This document shows, one piece after another, positions 45,511 through 53,220 of a stretch of DNA of 64,000 bases. The position numbers and the translations under genes are program-made. This stretch comes from Sediminicola luteus. Its GTDB lineage: Bacteria; Bacteroidota; Bacteroidia; Flavobacteriales; Flavobacteriaceae. A model generated the notes under the pieces. The model searched no databases. It saw nothing but the letters and a program-made list of their open reading frames with translations, and was not told the DNA's origin. Every line of letters begins with the position of its first letter. Within the stretch, counting starts at the first letter, position 1. The stretch is taken from NCBI RefSeq assembly GCF_002514735.1, contig NZ_KZ300476.1:787872-851871 (forward strand), given 5' to 3'.

Positions 45511-47175
45511 TCAATAGGCGTCTTCGTGCACATTGGCCACCGCCCTACCCGATGGGTCGTTCATGTTTTTAAAGGCCTCGTCCCATTCCAATGCGATTTT
45601 GGTGCTACAGGCCACAGAGGCTTCTTGGGGCACCGAGAGCGCTGCCGTATCCGAAGGAAAATGCTCCTCGAATATGGATCTATAATAATATTCTTCTTTG
45701 TTCGAAGGGGTTTGGATCGGGAAACGGAACTTGGCATTGGCCAACTGCTCGTCGCTAACCGCTTCTTCAACGATCTCTTTCAAGGTATCTATCCAGCTAT
45801 AGCCCACCCCATCGGAGAATTGTTCTTTTTGGCGCCAGGCTACCTCTTCGGGTAAATAGTCCTCAAAAGCCTTACGTACCACCCATTTCTCCATTCGTTC
45901 AGGCGTGATCATCTTGTCTTGCGGGTTAATGCGCATGGCCACATCCATAAACTCCTTATCCAAAAAAGGTACCCGGCCTTCAATACCCCAGGCCGCTAGT
46001 GATTTATTGGCCCTAAGGCAATCATACATATGTAATTTGCTCAATTTACGCACCGTTTCCTCATGGAACTCTTGGGCGTTCGGGGCTTTATGAAAGTAGA
46101 GATACCCTCCGAAAAGTTCATCTGCCCCTTCGCCAGACAATACCATTTTTATCCCCATCGATTTAATGACACGGGCCATAAGGTACATAGGGGTCGATGC
46201 TCTAACGGTAGTAATATCGTAGGTTTCCAACTTATAGATTACATCGCGAATAGCATCTAGGCCCTCTTGAATGGTGAATTTGATTTCGTGGTGAACCGTA
46301 CCGATGTGGTCTGCTACTTTTTGGGCGGCTGCCAAATCGGGCGACCCTTCCAAGCCCACTGAAAAAGAGTGGAGTTGGGGCCACCAAGCTTCTTTGGTAT
46401 CACCACTTTCTACCCGCATTTGGGCGTATTTTTTAGCTATGGCCGAGGTTACGGAAGAATCGAGTCCGCCGGAAAGCAATACCCCATAAGGCACGTCGGA
46501 CATTAACTGACGGTGCACAGCATCTTCCAAGGCTTGTCCCAAATCTTCAATACTGGTCGCATTATCCTTTACGGCATCGTACTCCATCCAATCGCGTTGG
46601 TACCAACGAGTCAACTCGCCGTCGGCACTAGAGAGATAATGTCCGGGAGGGAATAATTCAATTTTACCACAAATACCTTCCAAAGCCTTTAATTCGGAAG
46701 CCACATAAAAAGTACCGTGTTTGTCCCAGCCCATATATAAAGGGATGATACCCATATGATCACGGGCAATCAAATATTCGTCTTTTTCCGCATCGTATAA
46801 GGCAAAACCGAAGATACCGTTCAGATCATCTAGAAAATCCGTTCCTTTTTCCCGGTATAAAGCCAAGATAACCTCACAATCGGACTGGGTTTGAAAGGCA
46901 TAATCCGTTTTCAATTCCTTTTTTAGCTCCCTATGGTTATAAATTTCGCCATTGGCCGCCAACACCAATGACCCATCGGCACTATACAGGGGTTGTTTAC
47001 CCGAAGCCGGATCTACAATGGCCAAACGCTCATGGGCCAATAAGGCCTTTTCACCTGCATAAATACCATTCCAGTCGGGCCCCCTATGGCGAATGGTTTT
47101 AGACATTTCCAGCAACTGGGGCCTTAGGGCCTCACTAGATTGTTTTATATCGAATGCACATACAATTCCACACAT
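45511..47175 (-). CDS. asnB: Asparagine synthase (glutamine-hydrolysing)
   Basis: Uses ATP and glutamine to turn aspartate into asparagine. The ATG at 47173-47175 gives MCGIVCAFD, so Cys2 becomes the N-terminal nucleophile after Met removal, as required; an upstream ATG would not. The 554-residue enzyme has the glutaminase domain with RHRGPDW, NGEIYNHRELK, and DCEVILALY. The synthetase domain has the PP-loop GVLLSGGLDSSVTS and LSGEGADELFGGY. Length matches E. coli AsnB. Single gene in front of a divergent DUF2911 gene. Confidence 0.95.
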   Translation of the reverse strand: MCGIVCAFDIKQSSEALRPQLLEMSKTIRHRGPDWNGIYAGEKALLAHERLAIVDPASGKQPLYSADGSLVLAANGEIYNHRELKKELKTDYAFQTQSDCEVILALYREKGTDFLDDLNGIFGFALYDAEKDEYLIARDHMGIIPLYMGWDKHGTFYVASELKALEGICGKIELFPPGHYLSSADGELTRWYQRDWMEYDAVKDNATSIEDLGQALEDAVHRQLMSDVPYGVLLSGGLDSSVTSAIAKKYAQMRVESGDTKEAWWPQLHSFSVGLEGSPDLAAAQKVADHIGTVHHEIKFTIQEGLDAIRDVIYKLETYDITTVRASTPMYLMARVIKSMGIKMVLSGEGADELFGGYLYFHKAPNAQEFHEETVRKLSKLHMYDCLRANKSLAAWGIEGRVPFLDKEFMDVAMRINPQDKMITPERMEKWVVRKAFEDYLPEEVAWRQKEQFSDGVGYSWIDTLKEIVEEAVSDEQLANAKFRFPIQTPSNKEEYYYRSIFEEHFPSDTAALSVPQEASVACSTKIALEWDEAFKNMNDPSGRAVANVHEDAY

Positions 47176-47404
47176 ATCGTTCAATTTTAAGGCAAACATG
47201 AATTTATACGCATCAAAACGAAACCCTTATACTCTTTTTGGTTTCGATTTATTATCAATTTCGGTGATTTATTCAAAATATTCACACATTCAACCAAAGC
47301 AAACAAATAATTTGAAAGTTATGTAAGGGCCAAAAAATTTAACGACTTTTTAATCGTACCTTAGAAAAATCGAAGGTAGATTTACAACACTAAAAACAAC
47401 TATC

Positions 47405-47932
47405 ATGAAAAAATTCGTAGCAGGCGCCGCTTTTGCATTGGCCCTTTTGGTAAGTGGACAACTAAGTGCCCAAAAATTCAATGGTTTGGATAAAAGTCCG
47501 GCCGATATCGCCTCTTTTCCCTCTAGTTACAAAGTAGCCGATAAGGCGGTTCGTGTTATTTACAGTCGTCCGCAGTTAAAAGGACGTTCCGTTGAAAGTT
47601 TGGCCCCGTCCGGAAAGGTATGGCGTACCGGTGCCAATGAGGCCGCCGAAATTACGTTTTACAAAGATGCCATGTTCGGTACCGAAAAAGTAAAGGCCGG
47701 TACTTATGCCCTGTTCACCATTCCCGGGGAAAAAGAATGGACGGTTATCTTGAACACCAAAGTAAACCAATGGGGGTCGTACTCTTATGATAAATCTGCC
47801 GATGTGGCCCGTACCACGGCCAAAGCCAGCACGGCCTCTGAATCGTTGGAAGCTTTCTCCATCGCCTTTGACGATGCCGGCAACCTTCATATGGGTTGGG
47901 GTAATGTACGTGTAGAAGTACCCGTGAAATAA
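47405..47932 (+). CDS. Secreted DUF2911 protein
   Basis: A 175-residue protein with a signal peptide (KKFVAGAAFALALLVSGQLSAQ) and one DUF2911 domain: ADKAVRVIYSRPQLKGRSV, VWRTGANEAAEITFYKD, GTYALFTIPGEKEWTVILN and FAIAFDDAGNLHMGWGN-like C-terminus. The family is beta-rich and of unknown function, common in Bacteroidota. The start is the ATG at 47405 after a 229-bp divergent gap shared with asnB. A strong bidirectional terminator follows. Confidence 0.88.
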   Translation: MKKFVAGAAFALALLVSGQLSAQKFNGLDKSPADIASFPSSYKVADKAVRVIYSRPQLKGRSVESLAPSGKVWRTGANEAAEITFYKDAMFGTEKVKAGTYALFTIPGEKEWTVILNTKVNQWGSYSYDKSADVARTTAKASTASESLEAFSIAFDDAGNLHMGWGNVRVEVPVK

Positions 47933-47954
47933 GAACTCGTTAAGTTAGAATACT

Positions 47955-47985
47955 AAAAAACGCCCGGTTAAGCCGGGCGTTTTTT
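47955..47985. terminator. Strong bidirectional terminator
   Basis: AAAAAACGCCCGG and CCGGGCGTTTTTT form a nearly perfect stem with a 5-nt loop, usable by both the DUF2911 gene and the convergent amidohydrolase. Confidence 0.9.
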
Positions 47986-48004
47986 GGTTTCAGTGTTTCG
48001 TTGA

Positions 48005-49627
48005 CTATTTTACTTGCTCCCCAGCCACATAGGTAGCCTCGGCCTTAATATTTGGGATATCGACGGCCGATACTTGCATTATATCTTCGCTGAGTATTAC
48101 AAAGTCGGCCCATTTACCTGCTTCGATACTACCCTTTTCGTTTTCCTCAAAATTGGAATAGGCCGCCCAAATGGTCATGCCTTTTAAGGTTTCTTCCCTA
48201 CTTAGGGCATCCTTCATCTGAAAACCACCCTCGGGATAATGCTCGGTATCCATACGGGCCACGGCAGCATAAAAGGTTAAAAACGGACTTACCCGTTCTA
48301 CAGGAAAATCGGTTCCTAAAGCTACCATGCCTGCTTGGTCCAAGAGGGTTTTATAGGCATAGGCCCCTTGTACCCTATCATGCCCTAAGCGTTCATCGGC
48401 CCAATACATATCGGAAGTAGCGTGGGTGGGTTGTACCGAAGGGATGATATTGTTCGAAAAATAATCGAAATCGGCCGGGGCGATTACTTGGGCATGTTCC
48501 ACTTTCCAGCGTCTGTCGCCCATATTCTCCAAAGCTTTTTTATAGGCCCTTAGTACGACCACATTGGCCGAGTCGCCAATAGCATGGGTATTCATCTGGT
48601 AATCGGATGCCGCGATACGGTCGGCCAAATATCCGATTTGGTCTACTGGCGTGACCATGGCCCCGAAATGGCCTTTTTTATCACTGTATGGTGCTTTTAA
48701 GGCGGCCCCTCGCGATCCCAAGGCCCCATCGCCATACACCTTAACCGAACGTATGTTGAGCCAATCGGTCTTTACGATGCCCTTCTCTAAATAATAATCC
48801 AAGTTTTCCTTGGTATTGGCCACCATACCGTATACCCGTATTTTTAAATCGCCGGTTTGTTGTAGGCTATCGATTAGCTCTAAAACACTGCGATCCAATC
48901 CGGCATCGTTTACGGTGGTTAATCCATAGGAATGACATATATCTTGTGCCGCTAACAAACCTTCTATTTCCATGGCACGTGTGGGTGGTGGTAAAACGGC
49001 ACGTACCAACTCCATGGGATTGTCTACTAGCACCCCAGTTGGCTGTCCGTTTCGCAACACGATCTCCCCGCCATCTACTCGGGTACTACCGTCTATACCG
49101 GCCATATCAAGGGCTTTTTGGTTGACCCATAAGGCATGCCCGTCTATACGGGTCAGGGCTACAGGAATATCGGGGAATAAGGCGTCCAATACTTTTTTGG
49201 TGGGGAATTCCTTCACCTCCCAATCGTTTTGGTCCCATCCCCTACCTAAAATGGCCGTTGGTTTTTTATCCGCTACAAAGTCCTTAACTCGAGTAACTAC
49301 CTCATCAGCGCTTTTTGTGCCCACCAGGTCTACCACTTGCTGGTTCATACCCAGACCATAAAAATGGCAATGCCCATCTATTAAACCGGGAACAATAGTC
49401 TTGCCCTGGGCATCGAGGGTATTTTTGGACTCGTATTTCTTCGATAAATTGGCAGCACTACCTACAGCCAAGAATTTACCATCCTTAACCACAAAGGCTT
49501 CGGCCTTACCAAATTCGGTATCAACGGTGTATATATTGGCATTGGTCACTAAAAGATCGACCCCTTCTTTTGGGGATTCACAGGCCAAGGCCCCTACTAA
49601 AATCAGGAATAGGAAAAAATGTTTCAT
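48005..49627 (-). CDS. Lipoprotein amidohydrolase (amidohydrolase_3/YtcJ-like)
   Basis: A 540-residue metal-dependent hydrolase. The ATG at 49625-49627 gives a lipoprotein signal, KHFFLFLILVGALACES, with Cys at 16. It then shows the amidohydrolase_3 layout: LVTNANIYTVDTEFGKAEAF, IVPGLIDGHCHFYG (HxH metal motif), GRGWDQNDW, LTRIDGHALWVNQ, VEHAQVI, and VALGTDFPVERV with the metal Asp, ending in KGSIEAGKWADFVIL. Substrates for this group include various amides and N-acyl compounds and cannot be told from sequence. Single gene. Confidence 0.9.
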   Translation of the reverse strand: MKHFFLFLILVGALACESPKEGVDLLVTNANIYTVDTEFGKAEAFVVKDGKFLAVGSAANLSKKYESKNTLDAQGKTIVPGLIDGHCHFYGLGMNQQVVDLVGTKSADEVVTRVKDFVADKKPTAILGRGWDQNDWEVKEFPTKKVLDALFPDIPVALTRIDGHALWVNQKALDMAGIDGSTRVDGGEIVLRNGQPTGVLVDNPMELVRAVLPPPTRAMEIEGLLAAQDICHSYGLTTVNDAGLDRSVLELIDSLQQTGDLKIRVYGMVANTKENLDYYLEKGIVKTDWLNIRSVKVYGDGALGSRGAALKAPYSDKKGHFGAMVTPVDQIGYLADRIAASDYQMNTHAIGDSANVVVLRAYKKALENMGDRRWKVEHAQVIAPADFDYFSNNIIPSVQPTHATSDMYWADERLGHDRVQGAYAYKTLLDQAGMVALGTDFPVERVSPFLTFYAAVARMDTEHYPEGGFQMKDALSREETLKGMTIWAAYSNFEENEKGSIEAGKWADFVILSEDIMQVSAVDIPNIKAEATYVAGEQVK

Positions 49628-49700
49628 GGTATGATTACTTATCCTAGGCAAGATACAATTCATTACCCAATTTTATAGCAAGTACAAAGCCTCCAAAAAC

Positions 49701-49770
49701 AAAAAAAAGCCTTGGCCGAAGATTTGGGAAAATACTCAACTACCAACCCAAATGTAATCGTACCAAGGCT
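49701..49770 (-). terminator. Large nested terminator or structured RNA after the CAT-like gene
   Basis: Reading the minus strand, AGCCTTGG (complement of 49763-49770) and CCAAGGCT (complement of 49708-49715) close an outer stem. ATTTGGG and CCCAAAT pair inside it, and T8 follows the outer stem. It lies about 98 bp past the acyltransferase stop. A terminator is likely, but the size and two-tier pairing are more than a simple hairpin. Confidence 0.6.
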
Positions 49771-49867
49771 ATTCCTATATACTCCTTCAAAGCCCTCCGA
49801 ATCTTCCTGGTTTCAGACGAAAAGTACAAAGACAAAAGACACTGGGTTTAACCTCTTACATTAGCAT

Positions 49868-50494
49868 CTATTGATCAAGATAATATTGAAACCGTTCAAA
49901 AAACTGGCCCACATGCAAACCATCCATTAAGGCATGGTGTACGTGCATACTCACTGGCATTTTCCATTGGCCGTTTTCTTCATATAATTTCCCGAAAGTC
50001 ATTTTTGGCACACTATCTTCGAGTGGAAAATGCCTAGCGTGGGAGAGGCCCGTAAACTTGACCCATGGAATGGTGGAGACATGCATGACATTTTCAGGAC
50101 AGGGTACCTGTAACAAGGGGCCTTTGGTAGTGCGGACCCGTTGCATTTCGGCCTGTACCCCTTTGTTGAATTCCGAATAGTTGGCATGGAAAGGCATATG
50201 TGTAAAGCCGAAAAGGCCATCTTCGCGGGCAACGGTGGCAGATGCCCCGATTTCGGCATAATGATACACTTCGCCAGATTCAATACGATACCCAAAATTT
50301 TCTATATCGCCGGCCGCCCTTAGGGCGCAGTGCAAATAATAGGAAAAGAGGGAATAGCCCTTCTGCTTGGCCGTTAGTTTGGCCTTGCCCATGTTAACTT
50401 CGGCCTGAAGCCCCCAAAAAGGCTCACTGAAAACCTTAAAAAAGTTAAAGTGCTCGGTCCGGATCCAGGTCTCCAAATTTACTTTCGTGCGCAT
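49868..50494 (-). CDS. Chloramphenicol acetyltransferase-like acyltransferase
   Basis: A 208-residue CAT-family enzyme, which moves an acetyl group from acetyl-CoA to a hydroxyl of its acceptor. It begins KVNLETWIRTEHFNFFKVF (the typical CAT N-terminal strand), has a helix with SLFSYYLHCALRAA and MPFHANYSEF, and ends with the catalytic HHALMDG at 186-192. Similar genes are widespread in environmental Bacteroidota and need not confer drug resistance. It is divergent from a Crp/Fnr regulator over 140 bp that holds a -7 box and a palindrome. Confidence 0.88.
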   Translation of the reverse strand: MRTKVNLETWIRTEHFNFFKVFSEPFWGLQAEVNMGKAKLTAKQKGYSLFSYYLHCALRAAGDIENFGYRIESGEVYHYAEIGASATVAREDGLFGFTHMPFHANYSEFNKGVQAEMQRVRTTKGPLLQVPCPENVMHVSTIPWVKFTGLSHARHFPLEDSVPKMTFGKLYEENGQWKMPVSMHVHHALMDGLHVGQFFERFQYYLDQ

Positions 50495-50513
50495 GTTCTA
50501 TCTTCTTTCCCCG

Positions 50514-50521
50514 CAAAAATA
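50514..50521 (-). promoter_or_regulatory. -7 box of the CAT-like gene
   Basis: TATTTTTG on the minus strand matches TAnnTTTG exactly and ends 19 bp from the ATG. No good -33 element. Confidence 0.45.
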
Positions 50522-50579
50522 ACACCCTCATCGTTTTCTTTACTTTACAATTGTTAAGTATGTGTTCTGTTTGTGTGTT

Positions 50580-50587
50580 TATTTTTG
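50580..50587 (+). promoter_or_regulatory. -7 box of the Crp/Fnr gene
   Basis: TATTTTTG on the plus strand matches TAnnTTTG. Transcription would begin within or just before the palindrome at 50593-50614. Confidence 0.45.
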
Positions 50588-50592
50588 GAAAT

Positions 50593-50614
50593 TGAACTCG
50601 TTTAAACGAGTTCA
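50593..50614. promoter_or_regulatory. 22-bp perfect palindrome, probable operator
   Basis: TGAACTCG-TTTAAA-CGAGTTCA is fully self-complementary over 22 bp. It sits six bases after the -7 box, covering the expected start point of the Crp/Fnr transcript, 20 bp before its ATG. That position fits a repressor site, possibly autorepression; as RNA it would form a 5'-leader hairpin. Confidence 0.65.
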
Positions 50615-50634
50615 TTATTATACCTTGCCTTTAT

Positions 50635-51210
50635 ATGAACGGTATTTTAGAAGCTTTAGATCGTTATTACCCACTGTCGGATAGCTCAAAAAAGTTACTC
50701 GCAAATCAATTGCAACCTTTATCGCTGGCCAAGGGACAAACCCTTATGCATGAAGATGAAGTATCGGAACACATTTATTTTATAGAAAAAGGGGCCTTGC
50801 GCACCTTTTTTTTCGATGATAAGGGCAACCAGACCGTAGTTTGGTTCGGATTTGAAGGGGATATCTGTTTTTCGCTAACTGCCTATTTTAATCTAGATTA
50901 CAATTATACCATTCGCACTGTATTGTATGAAGACTGCCAGTTATATACCATGCCCATGGACCATTTTTTAAAATTGTACGAAACACATTTAGATTGGGCC
51001 AATTGGGGTAGGCGATTTGCCGAGACCCATTTATTGTATAATTATACCGAAGTAGATTCGTACCGCCCTTTGAATGCCACGGAACGCTATTTGGATTTTA
51101 TGGAACGGAACCCGGAAATCGTGAAAAGGGTTCCCCAAAAGGACATTGCTTCGTATTTAGGGGTAAGTCCGGTTACTTTAAGTAGGATACGAGGTAAAAA
51201 GTGGCCTTAG
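50635..51210 (+). CDS. Crp/Fnr-family transcriptional regulator
   Basis: A 191-residue regulator. The cNMP-binding-type beta-roll covers about 20-115 (LAKGQTLMHEDEVSEHIYFI, VWFGFEGDICFSLTAYF) and lacks the cAMP-contacting Arg-Ser signature, so the ligand may not be cAMP. The C-terminal HTH is short: ATERYLDFMERNPEIVKRV, then QKDIASYLGVSPVTLSRI. This length is normal for the Bacteroidota subgroup. Divergent from a CAT-like gene, which is its most likely target besides itself. Its stop shares bases with the convergent OmpA gene stop (TTAG). Confidence 0.9.
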   Translation: MNGILEALDRYYPLSDSSKKLLANQLQPLSLAKGQTLMHEDEVSEHIYFIEKGALRTFFFDDKGNQTVVWFGFEGDICFSLTAYFNLDYNYTIRTVLYEDCQLYTMPMDHFLKLYETHLDWANWGRRFAETHLLYNYTEVDSYRPLNATERYLDFMERNPEIVKRVPQKDIASYLGVSPVTLSRIRGKKWP

Positions 51211-52304
51211 AAGCCGCCTTCTTCAACATCGGCGTCATCGAATTCAGTGATTACGAACTCTACCCTCCGGTTGGTTTTACGGCCTATTTCAGTATTATTG
51301 GTATCTACGGGTTTGTCGTTCCCATAGCCCTCCCATTGGATACGCCCTTTATCGATTCCCAATTTGATCAAGTAATCGGAAACGGCTTTGGCCCTTTTTT
51401 GTGAAAGCTCATGATTGTAGTCCGAGCCGCCCACATTATCGGTATGTCCCATAATGGCTATATGGTACCTAGAATCTTGTTTGAGGTATGAATGTAATCG
51501 CTTTAACTCTTTTATGGCCGGCCCTTTGATTTCGAATTTATCGGTCTCAAAATTCAAATTATCGAAGACATGGGTAACACCCAAAGAAAAGTCGGTCAAG
51601 GCTTCAACGTGTACATTATCTATATAATAATAACTGGCCTTTTTGGCTCCTTGAGCTTGGGTTTCCATCAGATCGGTCCGGTCGTTTTTGTGATAGTTAC
51701 CGATTACCATATAGCGTTCGTAACCCTTGGCTACAAACTCACCACTAATCTTCACCCATTTCTCTTGTTCAATGGTTTTTTTGATATTGAACAACTCAAT
51801 AAAATGAAAGCCATTATATAGTTTGGTAACCAGTTCTCCTTTGGTCAACACCTGACGTACCGAAGATTTTAGTTCGTCTTTAGCGAACAATACCCCGAAC
51901 TTCTTTACCCCATAATAGCTTTTATCGGACAGGCTTACATAAAAACTAACCTCATAGGAAATACCAGGCTTTAGGGGTTCGGCAAGTTTAGTTTGCACAT
52001 ACTCCCTATAATCGTTAGGAGCATACATATAAAAACCGGCATAAGCATCGCCATCTTGCGGCTCTTGATCTCCTATAAAATTACTAACGCCCATAGAGGT
52101 ACTGCAGACGTTAAAATAGTCTGTAGACCCTTCTGTTGGGGAACCCCAATGCGGAATGTCCTCCGCAAAGGTGCCGTGCTCCTTCGGACAGTCGTTATAC
52201 ACTTCAAAACTGGGGTTTTGAATCAAATTTTGGGAAATACCCTGTACACCAATCGCCATCATCATCAAAGCAAGCAGCGTATTTCTATAATTATCCAAAC
52301 TCAT
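51207..52304 (-). CDS. OmpA-family protein with N-terminal jelly-roll domain
   Basis: A 365-residue envelope protein. After a signal peptide (cut near 24, VQGISQN) comes a ~200-residue beta domain starting NLIQNPSFEVYNDCP. It carries PGISYEVSFYVSLSDKS, a pattern of carbohydrate-binding-like jelly rolls. The C-terminal ~110 residues are an OmpA domain that binds peptidoglycan: LNFETDKFEI, HIAIMGHTDNVGGSDYN, LSQKRAKAVSDYLI and GYGNDKPVDTNNTEIGRKTNRRVEF. So it probably links a ligand-binding domain to the cell wall. Its stop overlaps that of the regulator by 4 bp. Confidence 0.88.
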   Translation of the reverse strand: MSLDNYRNTLLALMMMAIGVQGISQNLIQNPSFEVYNDCPKEHGTFAEDIPHWGSPTEGSTDYFNVCSTSMGVSNFIGDQEPQDGDAYAGFYMYAPNDYREYVQTKLAEPLKPGISYEVSFYVSLSDKSYYGVKKFGVLFAKDELKSSVRQVLTKGELVTKLYNGFHFIELFNIKKTIEQEKWVKISGEFVAKGYERYMVIGNYHKNDRTDLMETQAQGAKKASYYYIDNVHVEALTDFSLGVTHVFDNLNFETDKFEIKGPAIKELKRLHSYLKQDSRYHIAIMGHTDNVGGSDYNHELSQKRAKAVSDYLIKLGIDKGRIQWEGYGNDKPVDTNNTEIGRKTNRRVEFVITEFDDADVEEGGF

Positions 52305-52310
52305 GTAACC

Positions 52311-52325
52311 TTACATTAAATGTAA
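52311..52325. promoter_or_regulatory. 15-bp inverted repeat upstream of the OmpA gene
   Basis: TTACATT-A-AATGTAA, perfect 7-bp arms, centred 14 bp upstream of the ATG. It overlaps TACATTTA, a one-mismatch -7 box on the minus strand, so it could be an operator or part of the ribosome-binding leader. Confidence 0.4.
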
Positions 52326-53220
52326 CTTTCAAACGGTTTAACCATTTGGGATCGTTCCATTTTCATGTTGCTATAAAACAAGGTGTTCGCGTAAGAAGAA
52401 CGCTACATATAGCCATATATTGCAAGTACCTTATACAGAAGACTGTAAATCAGCACTAAACAACCCGAACACATAGACCAACAGGCTCTCTACCAATAAA
52501 ATAGCCCAAAAACACAAATCGTATTATTCATCGTTATAATGTGTGTTTTTATCGTTAAAATGCATTACCGTGAATAAAAACATTATGTAAAAAACGAAGA
52601 CCATAACCATAAAACGGCAACACCCTACACTTGAACTATTTTTCTTACTTATTTGTAGTTTAGCTAACGGTTGAATGAAAAAAAAGGATCCAATGCACCC
52701 AAAACATCCCTAATTTCGAATCTTTTGGCCCTTTTGGATTTTGTTTCAGTTCTAGTGTCGCACACCAAACCAAATTTGGTTGGGTTTTGCAAATTGTTGT
52801 ATAAAAAAACAACTAAAGCGGGTCTAGAACACAAGCAGGAATAGAAAAAAGTAATGCATTCTATAATCAAAACACCACTTAAGAAAAGATTTGCTCTTAA
52901 GACCGTTAACCAAGGTATAAGGAAAGTCGTCCCTCGGTAATATCGATTACAACCGCTACCCCTTAAACCATTTCAACATTGAAATACCACCTAAAAAATG
53001 GTTCTTTTTACCTTTGGTCATCAAAATAAAATAGAACCGTAGCTTTGGCTATGCTTAGATTTTCTTTTTCGCCCAAAGAAAAAATTCCTGTTTTTTTATT
53101 GGTTGAATCTCAAAATTGAAATGGTATTATTAAATCCTACCCATTGCCCTTATAATAAAAGCCTGGCCAATGAGCCATTCTTTTGGCAGGTATCTTTTAA
53201 GTTTTCCTATTTAATCAAGA
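52326..53220. other. Gene-poor stretch of about 900 bp
   Basis: AT-rich DNA without a supported gene. The longest frame (minus strand, 52664-52870, 68 codons) has no family resemblance or ribosome-binding context. A 14-bp palindrome, AACCAAATTTGGTT, lies at 52768-52781. Nothing else stands out. Confidence 0.5.

Noticed and set aside
49868-50494. The CAT-like gene as a proven antibiotic-resistance gene
   Set aside because: Only family-level motifs are visible; related environmental enzymes often have other acceptors, and no mobile context is seen.
52664-52870. A 68-codon minus-strand frame in the AT-rich gap
   Set aside because: No family pattern, no neighbour logic and unusual composition. 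Random open frames of this length are expected in such a gap.
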